45,415 nt of DNA from Deltaproteobacteria bacterium UBA4427 (GCA_002390675.1 DGPZ01000164.1:1-45415), one strand, 5' to 3'; counted from the first letter of the stretch, positions 23,805-33,204 are shown. Notes: generated from the letters alone by a model not told the origin. Made by a program: numbers and translations.

Positions 23805-24968
23805 ATGGGAACGCGCTTGATGTTCACTTCTGAGTCCGTGTCTATGGGACACCCGGACAAGATGTGCGACCAGATTTCTGACTCAATCCTCGATGCCATG
23901 CTGGCTCAGGACCCGAAATCACGTGTTGCCTGCGAAACCGCGACAACGACGGGGTTGGTGTTGGTTTGCGGTGAAGTCACGACGAGCGCGGTGGTCGACA
24001 TCCCGACAATCGTTCGCAGCGTCGTTCACGATATTGGCTACACGAGTTCAGACATGGGCTTCGATGCCGCCACGTGCGCCGTGCAAGTCGCTTTAGGCAA
24101 GCAGAGTCCGGACATCTCGCAGGGTGTTTCCGAAGGCGAAGGCCTCCACAAGGAGCAGGGCGCCGGCGATCAGGGCATGATGTTCGGTTTTGCCTGCGAC
24201 GAAACGCCGGAGCTTATGCCCGCGCCGATTCGTTTCTCGCATCGCCTCATCGAATCGCTTCGCGGCCACCTCGAAAGCGGCGAAATCGATTACCTCCGCC
24301 CTGACGCGAAGAGCCAGGTCACGATCGAATATGATGAGGAAGACCGGCCGAAGCGCGTTGATACCGTTGTGCTCTCGACCCAACATTCCCCGGACGTTTC
24401 TCACGATCAGCTCAAGAAGGATCTGATCGAGAAGTGTGTTCGTGAGGTACTGCCGAGCGAACTGATCGACAACGACACGATCTTCCACATCAATCCGACC
24501 GGCCGATTCGTGGTCGGTGGACCGATGGGCGACGCAGGGCTGACCGGTCGCAAGATCATCGTGGACACCTATGGTGGAATGGGGCGCCACGGAGGCGGTG
24601 CATTCTCCGGCAAGGACCCGTCGAAGGTCGATCGCAGTGCGGCCTACGCAGCACGTTATGTCGCAAAGAATCTCGTCGCGGCCGGTGCTGCGCGTCGCGC
24701 AGAAGTGCAGCTCGCATACGCCATCGGGGTCGCTGAGCCAGTCTCGATTCGCGTCGATACATTCGGCACGAGCGATCTTGATCGCAGCCGGCTTGAACAG
24801 ATCGTGCGCAAGCATTTCGATCTGACTCCTCGCGGCATCGACGAAGCACTCGACCTCCGCCGCCCTATCTATCGAGCGACGTCTTACCACGGCCATTTCG
24901 GACGCGAAAGCATCGGTCTCCCCTGGGAGCGCACCGACAAGGCCGAGGCCATTCGCGCCGACCTTTAG
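23805..24968 (+). CDS. metK: S-adenosylmethionine synthetase
   Basis: A 387-residue full-length MetK making S-adenosylmethionine from methionine and ATP. Motifs: TSESVSMGHPDKMCDQISD, GAGDQGMMFGFACDETPELM (ATP site), GRFVVGGPMGDAGLTGRKI, and the P-loop-like GGGAFSGKDPSKVDRSAAY. GGGAG is spaced well before ATG 23805. It is the first gene after the PTS block and is separated from the next by a strong hairpin, so it is probably its own transcript with the structured leader upstream. Confidence 0.99.
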   Translation: MGTRLMFTSESVSMGHPDKMCDQISDSILDAMLAQDPKSRVACETATTTGLVLVCGEVTTSAVVDIPTIVRSVVHDIGYTSSDMGFDAATCAVQVALGKQSPDISQGVSEGEGLHKEQGAGDQGMMFGFACDETPELMPAPIRFSHRLIESLRGHLESGEIDYLRPDAKSQVTIEYDEEDRPKRVDTVVLSTQHSPDVSHDQLKKDLIEKCVREVLPSELIDNDTIFHINPTGRFVVGGPMGDAGLTGRKIIVDTYGGMGRHGGGAFSGKDPSKVDRSAAYAARYVAKNLVAAGAARRAEVQLAYAIGVAEPVSIRVDTFGTSDLDRSRLEQIVRKHFDLTPRGIDEALDLRRPIYRATSYHGHFGRESIGLPWERTDKAEAIRADL

Positions 24969-24990
24969 TCACTCGACTCCGGACACGATG

Positions 24991-25024
24991 CCCCGTTTCA
25001 GAACCATATTGGCTTGGAACGGGG
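24991..25024 (+). terminator. Strong hairpin after metK
   Basis: CCCCGTTTCAG (24991-25001) pairs with TTGGAACGGGG (25014-25024) over 11 positions, including two G-T pairs, and an inner CCA/TGG can extend it. It starts 22 bases after the metK stop. No T-run follows. Confidence 0.55.
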
Positions 25025-25074
25025 CGTATGCGTCCTTGGGGCACAACGAAGCTTGTAGGCGAGGAGTGGCGCGA

Positions 25075-26322
25075 ATGATTAGCCGTCTCTGCGCACGTGC
25101 AGAGTTTCGTTCGGTTGTCAGGGATACGGTGCTGTCCCGCATTTCTCGCCTTCCGGCGCGAAGTCCGGCGACCGTTCTGCTTCTACTCTCGTGGCTTTTG
25201 ACGTTAGGCGTCGTCGGTTGCGCCAATGCTCTGGCGGGCGGTTCTGAAGTCGTTCGAGTCTTGATCTACGACGCCAGTGAAGCTCTTGATATTGGACGGA
25301 CACATGATGCGAGTCGGGTCGAGCTAATTGACGGCCGGCTCATCTCGGGCGAGCGAAATCTCGGATCGGTCTGGTTGCCGCAAGGGAGCGGTCCTTGGAA
25401 GGTTGGCAGCAGAACCGTTAGAGGTCGCATCGCGGTGCGCGTCGAATCTGGGCGAATTCAGGTCCTTAATCGCGTAGACCTCGAGTCCTACGTGGCATCC
25501 ATCGTAGGCGGCGAAATGTCGGCGAGTTGGCCGAAGGAAGCGCTCCGAGCTCAGGCCGTCGCCGCGCGCACCTATGTGTTGCATGAAGCGTTGAAACGGC
25601 GAAGCCGTGACTGGGATGTGCGGGCGACGGCGGCGAGCCAGGTTTATCGCGGCATCTCCGCCGAATCCGGCGAAACGCTGGCTGCTGCCAAGGCGACGCG
25701 TTCTGAAGTGTTGACCTACCAAGGCGAGCCGATCCTAGCCGTTTTCCACTCGACTGCCGGGGGCCGAACGGCAACCGCGGGCGAAGTGTGGGGCGAAGAT
25801 TTGCCCTATCTGCGGGTTGTTGACGTGGAGGAAGAAGATGGGGCGCCTCACGCCTATTGGCGCACGCAATTCAGTCGATCTGATCTCGAGCGTGTCTTTT
25901 CGGCACAAGCTATCGAGGTTGATTCCCTTCGTGGCCTTTTAGTTACGCAGCGGACGGGCAGCGGTCGCGTCGAGCGGCTCGAAGTGCACGGCGAGGGCGG
26001 CTCGGAGCAAATTGGCGGCGCGCGGCTAAGGAGACTGGTTTCGAGCCTTGGTCTTCGCAGCACGCTGTTTGATGTGAAGAGGACGGCTGACGGATTTGCG
26101 TTCGTTGGCTCTGGTTATGGACACGGCGTTGGGATGAGCCAGTGGGGCGCGCGCTCGTTAGCAGAGCGCGGAGAGTCGTATCAGCGTATCCTCGCGCGCT
26201 TCTACCCTGGAACACGGTTGGAGAGGTGGTCCTCTCACCGGGTTGCTGGATTGGTACCAAGTCAACATGTCACGGCGAGCGAAGAGAATTCGCGTCAAGC
26301 CGGGCAAGGAGAGGTGAGATGA
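25075..26322 (+). CDS. SpoIID/LytB-domain lipoprotein
   Basis: A 415-residue protein. A membrane-targeting N-terminus with a lipobox-like VVGC (hydrophobic LLLLSWLLTLGVVGC) suggests an outer-membrane or periplasmic lipoprotein. The SpoIID domain follows: NRVDLESYVASIVGGEMSAS (with the conserved catalytic-type Glu), WPKEALRAQAVAARTYVLHE, FHSTAGGRTATAGEVW, and the late GSGYGHGVGMSQWGA. In Bacillus, SpoIID is a lytic transglycosylase; related domains in Gram-negatives probably cut or remodel peptidoglycan. The C-terminal 35 residues are Gln/Ser-rich and non-conserved. GAGGAG precedes ATG 25075. Its TGA overlaps the yajC ATG. Confidence 0.92.
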   Translation: MISRLCARAEFRSVVRDTVLSRISRLPARSPATVLLLLSWLLTLGVVGCANALAGGSEVVRVLIYDASEALDIGRTHDASRVELIDGRLISGERNLGSVWLPQGSGPWKVGSRTVRGRIAVRVESGRIQVLNRVDLESYVASIVGGEMSASWPKEALRAQAVAARTYVLHEALKRRSRDWDVRATAASQVYRGISAESGETLAAAKATRSEVLTYQGEPILAVFHSTAGGRTATAGEVWGEDLPYLRVVDVEEEDGAPHAYWRTQFSRSDLERVFSAQAIEVDSLRGLLVTQRTGSGRVERLEVHGEGGSEQIGGARLRRLVSSLGLRSTLFDVKRTADGFAFVGSGYGHGVGMSQWGARSLAERGESYQRILARFYPGTRLERWSSHRVAGLVPSQHVTASEENSRQAGQGEVR

Positions 26323-26681
26323 GTTCGGGTCCCGTCACGGGTGTATTGGTTCCGCTGCAAGCGCAGGGGGGAGACATCTCCTTTGTTCTGATGCTGGGCG
26401 CGATCATGTTGATCTTCTACCTCCTAGTGCTCCGTCCCCAGCAGAAACAGCAAAAAGAACGCGAAGAATTCCTTCGGACAGCGGCCAAGGGGGACGATGT
26501 AATTACACAGGGCGGTGTTCACGGCAAAGTAAGCGCTGTGAACGGTGATGTCTTAGAAGTCGAAGTGGGACGCGTGCGGGGTGACAAGGTGAAGCTCAAG
26601 ATCAGTCTCGGTCGGATTGATCAGCTCACGAAGCCGGGGCAGGACAAGGCCGACGGCGACGGAGAAGCAACAAAAAGCTAG
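26319..26681 (+). CDS. yajC: Preprotein translocase subunit YajC
   Basis: A 120-residue YajC: one transmembrane helix (about residues 20-41, FVLMLGAIMLIFYLLVLRPQ) followed by the typical RPQQKQQKEREEFLRT and a small cytosolic domain (KGDDVITQGGVHGKVSAVNG). It associates with SecDF. ATG 26319 overlaps the SpoIID stop by four bases and GGAG is nine bases upstream. A longer frame exists from 26142, but it is a shadow of the SpoIID gene. Confidence 0.97.
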   Translation: MSSGPVTGVLVPLQAQGGDISFVLMLGAIMLIFYLLVLRPQQKQQKEREEFLRTAAKGDDVITQGGVHGKVSAVNGDVLEVEVGRVRGDKVKLKISLGRIDQLTKPGQDKADGDGEATKS

Positions 26682-26764
26682 TTCGGAATGTGTTAGGGGC
26701 GGATACCCAAGCGGAATTCTGCAGATGAATAGGTACTGGTCATAGGCCAGGCAGGAGATTAACA

Positions 26765-28354
26765 GTGGGTGGTCAGGTCGGTTTCAGAGCAGCAGGCATT
26801 GCAGTGCTGCTCATCCTCTTCTCGTTTCTCGCGGCGGCGAATTTCGTCCCGAAAGAAGATCGTGTGGCCAGCAATTTTTGGCCTGATGATGGTCTGCGCT
26901 TAGGCCTCGATCTTCGCGGCGGCATCCATTGGGTGGTCGGTGTTGAACTCGACGAAGCGGTCACTCGCGAACTCGAATTCGTCCGGCAGTCGATTCAGGA
27001 AGATCTGGAGCAAGACGGCGTGGCGCTCGGAAGGGCCCTCGTCAACGAAGGCACGCTACTCCTGACGCTGGCCAGCGAAGACGACCGCGCAGCAGCGATC
27101 GAAAGTGCCGACAACACAGGCGTGCTCGACGAGGATGACGGTGACGGACTAGAGCTTCGTTATGTATTGACGGATGACTGGATTGCGCAAGTTCGCGAGA
27201 ACACGATGTCGCAGGTGCTTGAAGTACTGCGTCGGCGGATCGACGATCCCCAGCGCGGCATTCCGGATTCGGTGGTCACGCGACAGGGCGACGACCGTGT
27301 GCTGGTACAAATCCCCGGAGAGCAGATCGATCGCGAACGGGCACGCACGCTGCTCAAGAGCACGGGCTTTCTCGAGTTCAAGATGGTGGTCGACTCGGAT
27401 GCGACGGAGGAGATTCTTCGCGCACGCTATCCCGATGGGATCGGCGACGATCAGATCATTCTTTCTCAGATTGATTCTGAGACCGAAATCGAAACCGGCG
27501 CCTATTTACTTCCGAAGGTCGCCGACATTACGGGCGACTATCTCGATGACGCGCGCTTGCAGTTCGACCAACAGCAAAGACCTATCGTCGAGTTCCGGTT
27601 CAATCCGGCCGGTGGTGATATCTTTGGCGATCTGACCGCGGCGAATATCGGTGTGCCCATGGCCATCGTTCTCGACAAGAAGGTCTACAGCGCTCCGGTT
27701 ATTCGCGGGCGCATCTCGACTCGCGGACAGATCGAAGGCAACTACACCGCGGAAGAAGCCGCGGATCTCGCGGTGATTCTGCGCGCCGGCTCACTCTCCG
27801 TCCCGGTCGTGATCGAGGAAGAGCGGACGGTGGGTCCCGGTCTTGGACAAGACTCGATTCAGAGTGGCGCTCGAGCCAGCATGATCGGCTTGGCGCTCGT
27901 GCTTCTCTTTGCAGGCGGCTACTACCGACTCTCCGGCGGCTTCGCGAGCATCGCACTCCTTGCCAACCTGGTGCTGCTAGTCGGCCTGATGTCGCTTTTC
28001 GAAGCGACCCTCACACTGCCCGGTATTGCGGGGCTCGTCTTGACCGTCGGTATGGCGGTCGATGCCAACGTGATCATCTTCGAACGTATTCGCGAAGAAC
28101 TCAGGACGGGTAAATCCGTTCGTGCTGCGATCGGGACGGGATTCGAAAAGGCGACCTGGACGGTGCTAGATGCCAACCTCACGACGCTCTTCACTGCCGT
28201 CATCCTCTTTGAGTTTGGAACGGGGCCAATTAAGGGCTTCGCAGTCACGCTCTCGGTGGGCATTGTAACGAGTGTCTTTGCAGCGCTCGTGATTACACGT
28301 CTGCTCTTCCAGCTCTACCCGGGCAACCGAAACGTCTCGTCGCTCTCTATCTGA
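26765..28354 (+). CDS. secD: Protein translocase subunit SecD
   Basis: A 529-residue SecD. The first helix (GIAVLLILFSFLAAANF) is followed by the conserved LRLGLDLRGGIHWVVGV and a large periplasmic P1 region. Five C-terminal helices include IAGLVLTVGMAVDANVIIFE and RIREELRTGKSVRAAI. SecD with SecF uses the proton gradient to pull substrates out of SecYEG. GTG 26765 has AGGAG seven bases upstream. It sits between yajC and secF in the standard order. Confidence 0.98.
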   Translation: MGGQVGFRAAGIAVLLILFSFLAAANFVPKEDRVASNFWPDDGLRLGLDLRGGIHWVVGVELDEAVTRELEFVRQSIQEDLEQDGVALGRALVNEGTLLLTLASEDDRAAAIESADNTGVLDEDDGDGLELRYVLTDDWIAQVRENTMSQVLEVLRRRIDDPQRGIPDSVVTRQGDDRVLVQIPGEQIDRERARTLLKSTGFLEFKMVVDSDATEEILRARYPDGIGDDQIILSQIDSETEIETGAYLLPKVADITGDYLDDARLQFDQQQRPIVEFRFNPAGGDIFGDLTAANIGVPMAIVLDKKVYSAPVIRGRISTRGQIEGNYTAEEAADLAVILRAGSLSVPVVIEEERTVGPGLGQDSIQSGARASMIGLALVLLFAGGYYRLSGGFASIALLANLVLLVGLMSLFEATLTLPGIAGLVLTVGMAVDANVIIFERIREELRTGKSVRAAIGTGFEKATWTVLDANLTTLFTAVILFEFGTGPIKGFAVTLSVGIVTSVFAALVITRLLFQLYPGNRNVSSLSI

Positions 28355-28437
28355 GAGCATCGCGATATTTGAAAGCTTCCCGATCTAATTCGGCCGCCGA
28401 AGCGTCTATATGCAGATGCGTTGGCCAGGAGAATCCA

Positions 28438-29472
28438 GTGTCCTTCGAAATTATTCCACCCGGAACTAACGTCGACTTCCTTGGACAGCGACGCATTTGT
28501 ATTGCTGTTTCGATCGCCGTAATCGCGCTTGGTGCGGTCTTCGCGAGCGTGAACGGCGTAAAGGTCGGTCTCGACTTCGCCGGCGGCACAGAAGTCCAGC
28601 TCCTCTTTGCGGACGGAGTAGAGGTTGATGAGGGGCTGATTCGCTCCGTTGTCGCAGATGTTGGGTTTGCAGACTCCCAGGTTGTCCGATTCGGCGACGA
28701 GGGCGATTCGGAATTCAACATCAAATTCAATTCCGTCGTGCCCGGTTCCGCGGCGGCGCTCGCCGTGATCGAAGCTCAGACGGGCGAAAATGGCGAGGGC
28801 GATGCGGTTGGTCTCGAGTCGAACACCCGGGTGATGGTCCTCGAAAACTCACTGCGCGGTGCGATCGGTGACTTTACGGAGCAGCGTGTTGAATACGTCG
28901 GTCCCCGAGTTGGAGCCGAACTGCGAGAGGACGGCGCAAAGGCGCTGCTCTACTCGGCAATCGTCATTCTCTTGTACGTCACGTTTCGGTTCAACTCTCG
29001 CTTCGCGCCGGGGGCGGTCGTTGCAGTGGTACACGATCTGGCGATTACGGCCGGTATTCTCGTTATGCTAGGTGAGGAGTTCGATCTGCAGATCTTGGCC
29101 GCGATGCTCGCGATCCTCGGCTACAGCTTGAACGATACGATCATCATCTACGATCGGATCCGCGAGAACATGGAGTTTCGCACGACGGCAGACTTGGAAG
29201 AGACGCTCAACACGAGCGTAAACCAGACGCTTTCGCGAACGGTGCTCACGTCGCTAACGACGCTCTTGGCACTGCTCTCGCTCTATTTCCTGGGTGGGGC
29301 TGTGATTCAGCCCTTCGCGAAGACGATGCTGATCGGCGTGCTCGTCGGCACGTACTCCTCGATCTTCATCGCATCGCCCCTGCTGCTCTTCTTGGAAGAG
29401 CGCTACGGCAGTCCCGCTGGCGGCGGCGACAAGCCGAAGGGGACGGGCGTCAACAAGGCCGTGAGGGCCTAA
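28438..29472 (+). CDS. secF: Protein translocase subunit SecF
   Basis: A 344-residue SecF with six transmembrane helices. The conserved VKVGLDFAGGTEVQLLF follows helix 1; the later helices hold YVGPRVGAELREDGAKALLYS, LDLQ-type AAMLAILGYSLNDTIIIYDR and SRTVLTSLTTLLALLSLYF. GTG 28438 has AGGAG six bases upstream; a frame start at 28369 would add 23 unlikely residues. The C-terminal 20 residues are Lys/Gly-rich. It ends the metK-side series and faces a bactofilin gene across a triple hairpin. Confidence 0.98.
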   Translation: MSFEIIPPGTNVDFLGQRRICIAVSIAVIALGAVFASVNGVKVGLDFAGGTEVQLLFADGVEVDEGLIRSVVADVGFADSQVVRFGDEGDSEFNIKFNSVVPGSAAALAVIEAQTGENGEGDAVGLESNTRVMVLENSLRGAIGDFTEQRVEYVGPRVGAELREDGAKALLYSAIVILLYVTFRFNSRFAPGAVVAVVHDLAITAGILVMLGEEFDLQILAAMLAILGYSLNDTIIIYDRIRENMEFRTTADLEETLNTSVNQTLSRTVLTSLTTLLALLSLYFLGGAVIQPFAKTMLIGVLVGTYSSIFIASPLLLFLEERYGSPAGGGDKPKGTGVNKAVRA

Positions 29473-29487
29473 CTAGAGCGGACAGAA

Positions 29488-29576
29488 GCTCACCGGACAG
29501 AATCTCTGAGATTCACCCGGTGAGCGAATTCACTCATCGTTCGGATTTGTCCGAAGTATGCCCTCATGCTGAGGGC
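29488..29576. terminator. Three tandem hairpins between secF and bactofilin genes
   Basis: First, GCTCACCGG (29488-29496) pairs with CCGGTGAGC (29517-29525), with a nested GAATCTC/GAGATTC inside. Second, TTCGGA/TCCGAA (29540-29555, loop TTTG). Third, GCCCTC/GAGGGC (29560-29576, loop ATGCT). All three sit in the 109-base convergent gap and would stop transcripts from both sides. Confidence 0.75.
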
Positions 29577-29581
29577 TTGCA

Positions 29582-30268
29582 CTAGGCGCTCTTAATCGCC
29601 TCTCCCTGTCCCTGTCCGGCACTGCCAGAATTACCGGCACTGGGCTGGCCGGGAGTAGACGGCTTCTTGACGTCCGCCGTGCTGGGCGCACTCATATCGA
29701 TCGATCCATTCAGGACGGCACCTTCCTGGACGTTGAGGCGTGGGGCCCGCAAGTTCCCTTGTACGACGCCCGTGGCCTGAATCTCAATACGCTCAGTGGC
29801 ACTGAGATCTCCGATCACCTGACCAATAACGATGATCGACTTGGCGTTTACTTGCGCCTTAAGGAGACCATTCGCGCCCACCGTGAGTTGGTGATTCGCG
29901 AGCTCGACTTGGCCATCGACCTGGCCCTCGATTTCGAGGTCCTCGTCGCCTGTCAGCTCGCCTTTGAATACGATCGACTGCCCAATAGTGGCCATGCGTT
30001 TTTCTCCCTCGGAGCTCATGCTCCTCCCTGTGTGTGCGGCACCGGGTGCCGTCTTCGACATCCCTTTTCGATCGTTGCCGGCCCCGCTTAGGGCCGCTGA
30101 TGAGCCTGCTGCCTTATCCGAAGAATCCTTCGAAGAATGAGAGCCTGAGTCAGTCGATCTGGACTGGGTTCGCTGAGTATCGGCGGCGAGACCGTCAACA
30201 GTTGCGGTCTCGCGACTGGAATCATTAGGGGCTTTATCCCCCCGTCCCTTCGAGCTAAAGAGCCCCAC
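29582..30268 (-). CDS. Bactofilin family protein
   Basis: A 228-residue bactofilin. A long disordered N-terminus (1-91, rich in Ser, Thr, Gly, Asp) leads to the right-handed beta-helix domain (about 96-193: IVFKGELTGDEDLEIEGQVD, VIGDLSATERIEIQ, GVVQGNLRAPRLNVQEGAVL). A Pro/Ser/Gly tail follows. Bactofilins polymerise without nucleotide into cytoskeletal filaments that affect cell shape, stalks or chromosome placement. GTG 30268 has GGAGG six bases upstream and gives an MGLFSSKGRG start; ATG 30301 and internal ATGs are alternatives. No linked M23 peptidase, a common partner, is present. Confidence 0.95.
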   Translation of the reverse strand: MGLFSSKGRGDKAPNDSSRETATVDGLAADTQRTQSRSTDSGSHSSKDSSDKAAGSSAALSGAGNDRKGMSKTAPGAAHTGRSMSSEGEKRMATIGQSIVFKGELTGDEDLEIEGQVDGQVELANHQLTVGANGLLKAQVNAKSIIVIGQVIGDLSATERIEIQATGVVQGNLRAPRLNVQEGAVLNGSIDMSAPSTADVKKPSTPGQPSAGNSGSAGQGQGEAIKSA

Positions 30269-30775
30269 GTGTTCCCTCCGAACGTTTGGGCCCCGGATCA
30301 TCCCGGGTCAGGCCGGCAAGCTTAACGCATCCGACTGCTGCGTACGCGGCCCAAAACGAAGCCAGATCGTCGTCTTTTATCGCCGCCTCCGTCCGTGATC
30401 CAGCTCACCGAAGTCGAAATTGCCCGCGACTCATTGGGCTCACTTCGTGCGGATTAGACCCTCGCTGTAGAACTTCGATGGGTTCAGACGGAATCGCGTG
30501 GCGGAGGATGATTGAATTCCATTGAAATGAAGCGGCCCCGTTGCAAGAGAGCAGACGCACCTCCATCATTAGGCCGCGCCCCTTGCCCGCGTGTGTCGCC
30601 GCGCCCCGGCTGTGCGCAACCCGCCAATACAAGTAAGTTGAAATCCAACCGACCGACAACTCGGTAGATCCCGTGTGTTCGGTAGACCAGCCGGGTGCGT
30701 CCCGAAGACGCGAGTCGGCTGGAAGCGAAGCAGAGCGGGGTGCCCTCGGATAGGATCCCGGGCTGGAGGAAATTC
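30269..30775. other. 507-base divergent gap between bactofilin and tolC
   Basis: No gene recognised. Near the tolC side is a hairpin (30688-30721): CAGCCG/CGGCTG outer arms and GCGTC/GACGC inner arms, with an internal loop and loop CCGAA. It ends 54 bases before the tolC start and may be part of the leader. Promoters for both genes must be here; I cannot assign boxes. Confidence 0.45.
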
Positions 30776-32482
30776 ATGAGAAGTGCAGAGTCCATTGGAA
30801 CAAAATTATCGATGCGCGCAGCGTGTTCGCTCGCCGTCCTGTTCCTAACAGCCCAGTCCGGAATAGCATTCGCCGAGAGCGCTGAGGCGTCCGCAGAAGA
30901 CGGCACGCTCTACGTCTCGCAGTTCCCAACCGCGACGACCGGCGACCTAGCACCGGGTGCGCATATCATTGGTGAAGGGCAGGCGCTCTCTATTGCAGAG
31001 GCGGTCGCCTTCGCGATTCAACACAATCTCGATGTTGAGGTTGAGCGCTATGGGCCCATGATCGCGAATGCAGATCGGGATGGTGCGTGGGGTGCCTATG
31101 ATCCGACATTGAGAGTGGACGGACGGTACGACCTTCAGAAGTCGCCGAACACCACTCTTTTGAATAGCGCGTCGAGCAATCGAGACCGCATACAGGGCGG
31201 CGGTGTTGGAATCGACCAGTTGATTCCGTATTTGGGAGCGAGCGTTGGGCTTCGATTCGATGGCTCAGCAAGAGCAACTCGGCAGGCGTTTGCGCTACTA
31301 GACGATCAATATGATTCATCACTCTTTCTGACCGCGACTGTCCCTCTCGCCCGAAATTTGATCTGGAACGAAGCTTGGACGAACGTAAAGGTTTCGCAAC
31401 TCACTTCGCGTTCAGCGAATGACGGCTTTCGTGCTGCGGTCATGGATGTCGTACGAGACACTGTGAATGCTTATTGGGATCTCGTCGCTGCGCGCGATCA
31501 AGTTCGAGTCGCACAGAAAAGTACTGAGACGGCTCGCGCGCTCCTGGATCAGACGAAAACTCAATACGAAGTCGGCGTCGTTTCACGTGTTGAGGTCGTC
31601 GAGGCTGAGGCAGGCGTTGCGGATCGCGAGTTTGGCCTAATTCGGGCAGCCAACGTCTATCGAAATGCGCAGGATGCATTGATTAACACCGTCCTCGGTT
31701 CCCAGCTAACTGCGCTTTCGGAGCTCCAGTTTTCTCCCACAGAGGACCCTGCTGAGTACGAGAGTCGCACTGTCGACGTGGCTGCTGCGGTCGCAGAAGC
31801 ATTTCGACAGCGTCCAGAGCTTGCGCAGGCAGACCGAGAAATTGATAGCGGAGAGTTGGATCTAAAATTTGCGAAGAACCAGAGGTTGCCGCAGTTCGAC
31901 GTTGAAGCGCGTCTCGGGTACGTCGGAGTTTCGGGTGATGTAAATAGCGCGGCCGCTTCGAGTCCTTTTGTTCCGCCTGGTACGGATCTAAACAGGTTTC
32001 CTACGGGGTATGGCAATTCGACCGACGACTGGTTTACGAGCGACGGTAAGGAGAATCTTCGTGTGCAGGGCACCTTCTCCATTCCGATCCCTAACACGAT
32101 GGCGCGCAAGCGCGTAGTCAGAAGCGATCTGCAGCTTCGTCGTTCCAAGACTCGGCGTGCTCGACTTGAACAGACGATCATCCTGGAAGTCCGTGCGGCC
32201 GCGCGTCTTCTGAACGCTTCCGCCCAAGGCATCGAAGCCTCGGAACGCCGTCGTCTCGCAGCTGCAGAACAGCTTCGTGCAGAGCGCATTCGCCTCGAAC
32301 ACGGCGAATCCACTCCCTTCGAAGTACTCCAGCGCGAGAGTGATCTTGTTGAGGCCGAGAGCCAGAAGATCAATGCACTCCAGAGCTATCATGCTGCCGA
32401 TGTCGGCTTGGAACGCGCTCAGGGCACGATCCTCGACACACATAGAGTAAGGCTCAACGCGATCGCAGAGCCCTCACTTTAG
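30776..32482 (+). CDS. TolC family outer-membrane channel protein
   Basis: A 568-residue TolC-like protein, longer than E. coli TolC (about 490). The signal peptide is LAVLFLTAQSGIAFA, about residues 23-40. Two outer-membrane efflux repeats follow: the first around LSIAEAVAFAIQHNLDVEVE and the second around EAFRQRPELAQADREIDSGE. Long helical segments include RDTVNAYWDLVAARDQVRVA, the classic VxxxYxxLxxA pattern. It forms the trimeric exit duct for type I secretion or RND/MFS efflux. No inner-membrane partner is adjacent; the next genes are ispD and ispF. ATG 30776 has GGAGG six bases upstream. Confidence 0.94.
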   Translation: MRSAESIGTKLSMRAACSLAVLFLTAQSGIAFAESAEASAEDGTLYVSQFPTATTGDLAPGAHIIGEGQALSIAEAVAFAIQHNLDVEVERYGPMIANADRDGAWGAYDPTLRVDGRYDLQKSPNTTLLNSASSNRDRIQGGGVGIDQLIPYLGASVGLRFDGSARATRQAFALLDDQYDSSLFLTATVPLARNLIWNEAWTNVKVSQLTSRSANDGFRAAVMDVVRDTVNAYWDLVAARDQVRVAQKSTETARALLDQTKTQYEVGVVSRVEVVEAEAGVADREFGLIRAANVYRNAQDALINTVLGSQLTALSELQFSPTEDPAEYESRTVDVAAAVAEAFRQRPELAQADREIDSGELDLKFAKNQRLPQFDVEARLGYVGVSGDVNSAAASSPFVPPGTDLNRFPTGYGNSTDDWFTSDGKENLRVQGTFSIPIPNTMARKRVVRSDLQLRRSKTRRARLEQTIILEVRAAARLLNASAQGIEASERRRLAAAEQLRAERIRLEHGESTPFEVLQRESDLVEAESQKINALQSYHAADVGLERAQGTILDTHRVRLNAIAEPSL

Positions 32483-32484
32483 TC

Positions 32485-33204
32485 ATGGGTACCCACTCGC
32501 CCGTCGCTGTATTGATCCTGGGGGCGGGACGCGGGGAGCGGCTTGGGCATGAGCTGCCTAAGGCGTTCGTGCCTGTGCTTGGACGGACGCTGATCGAACG
32601 ATCGATTGCGGCGCTCGCGAAGGCGGAAGTCTTTGACGTGATTCTTCCCGTGCTGGCTGCGAGCGCTTTTGATCGTTATGCGGCGCTTGGGATCGAGGCG
32701 CCGGGATTGCTTGCGCCGGTCGAAGGCGGCAAGGAGCGGCAAGACTCGATGCGGGCGGGGTTGGCGTCGCTGCCGCCCGAGATCGAATGGGTCGCGATTC
32801 ATGATGCGGCGAGATGCTTGGTGCAGAGCGTTGATCTGCGGGCCGTTGTTGCGGCGGCGCAGGAAACGGGCGCGGCGCTCTTGGGGGAGCGCTCGCGGGA
32901 TACGCTTAAGCGAGTTGTGAACGGCCAAGTCGTAGAGACCCCTGACCGGGCCGGCTATTGGGCGGCTCAGACGCCTCAGGTTGCGCGTCGGGACTGGCTT
33001 GAAGAGGCTGCTGCGCAAGCGACGACTGAAGGCCGACTTGGTACCGACGATGCGCAGTTGGTCGAGTGGCTGGGGAAACCTGTCGCCATGGTGGAATCCG
33101 TCGCGCCGAACCCTAAGATTACCCGTCCAGAGGACCTTTTGTTGGCTGAGGCGATTTTGTCCGCGGCCGACGCATCGCGGGATCGGCGAGAGGGCGCGGA
33201 ATGA
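32485..33204 (+). CDS. ispD: 2-C-methyl-D-erythritol 4-phosphate cytidylyltransferase
   Basis: A 239-residue IspD of the non-mevalonate isoprenoid pathway, joining CTP to MEP. The nucleotide-binding loop is ILGAGRGERLGHELPKAF, where the usual PKQ is PKA. Later motifs are VEGGKERQDSM, WVAIHDAARCLV, AAQTPQVARRDWL and TDDAQLVEWLG, all typical. It starts two bases after the tolC stop with a weak ribosome site, so it may depend on tolC translation. It overlaps ispF by four bases. Confidence 0.97.
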   Translation: MGTHSPVAVLILGAGRGERLGHELPKAFVPVLGRTLIERSIAALAKAEVFDVILPVLAASAFDRYAALGIEAPGLLAPVEGGKERQDSMRAGLASLPPEIEWVAIHDAARCLVQSVDLRAVVAAAQETGAALLGERSRDTLKRVVNGQVVETPDRAGYWAAQTPQVARRDWLEEAAAQATTEGRLGTDDAQLVEWLGKPVAMVESVAPNPKITRPEDLLLAEAILSAADASRDRREGAE

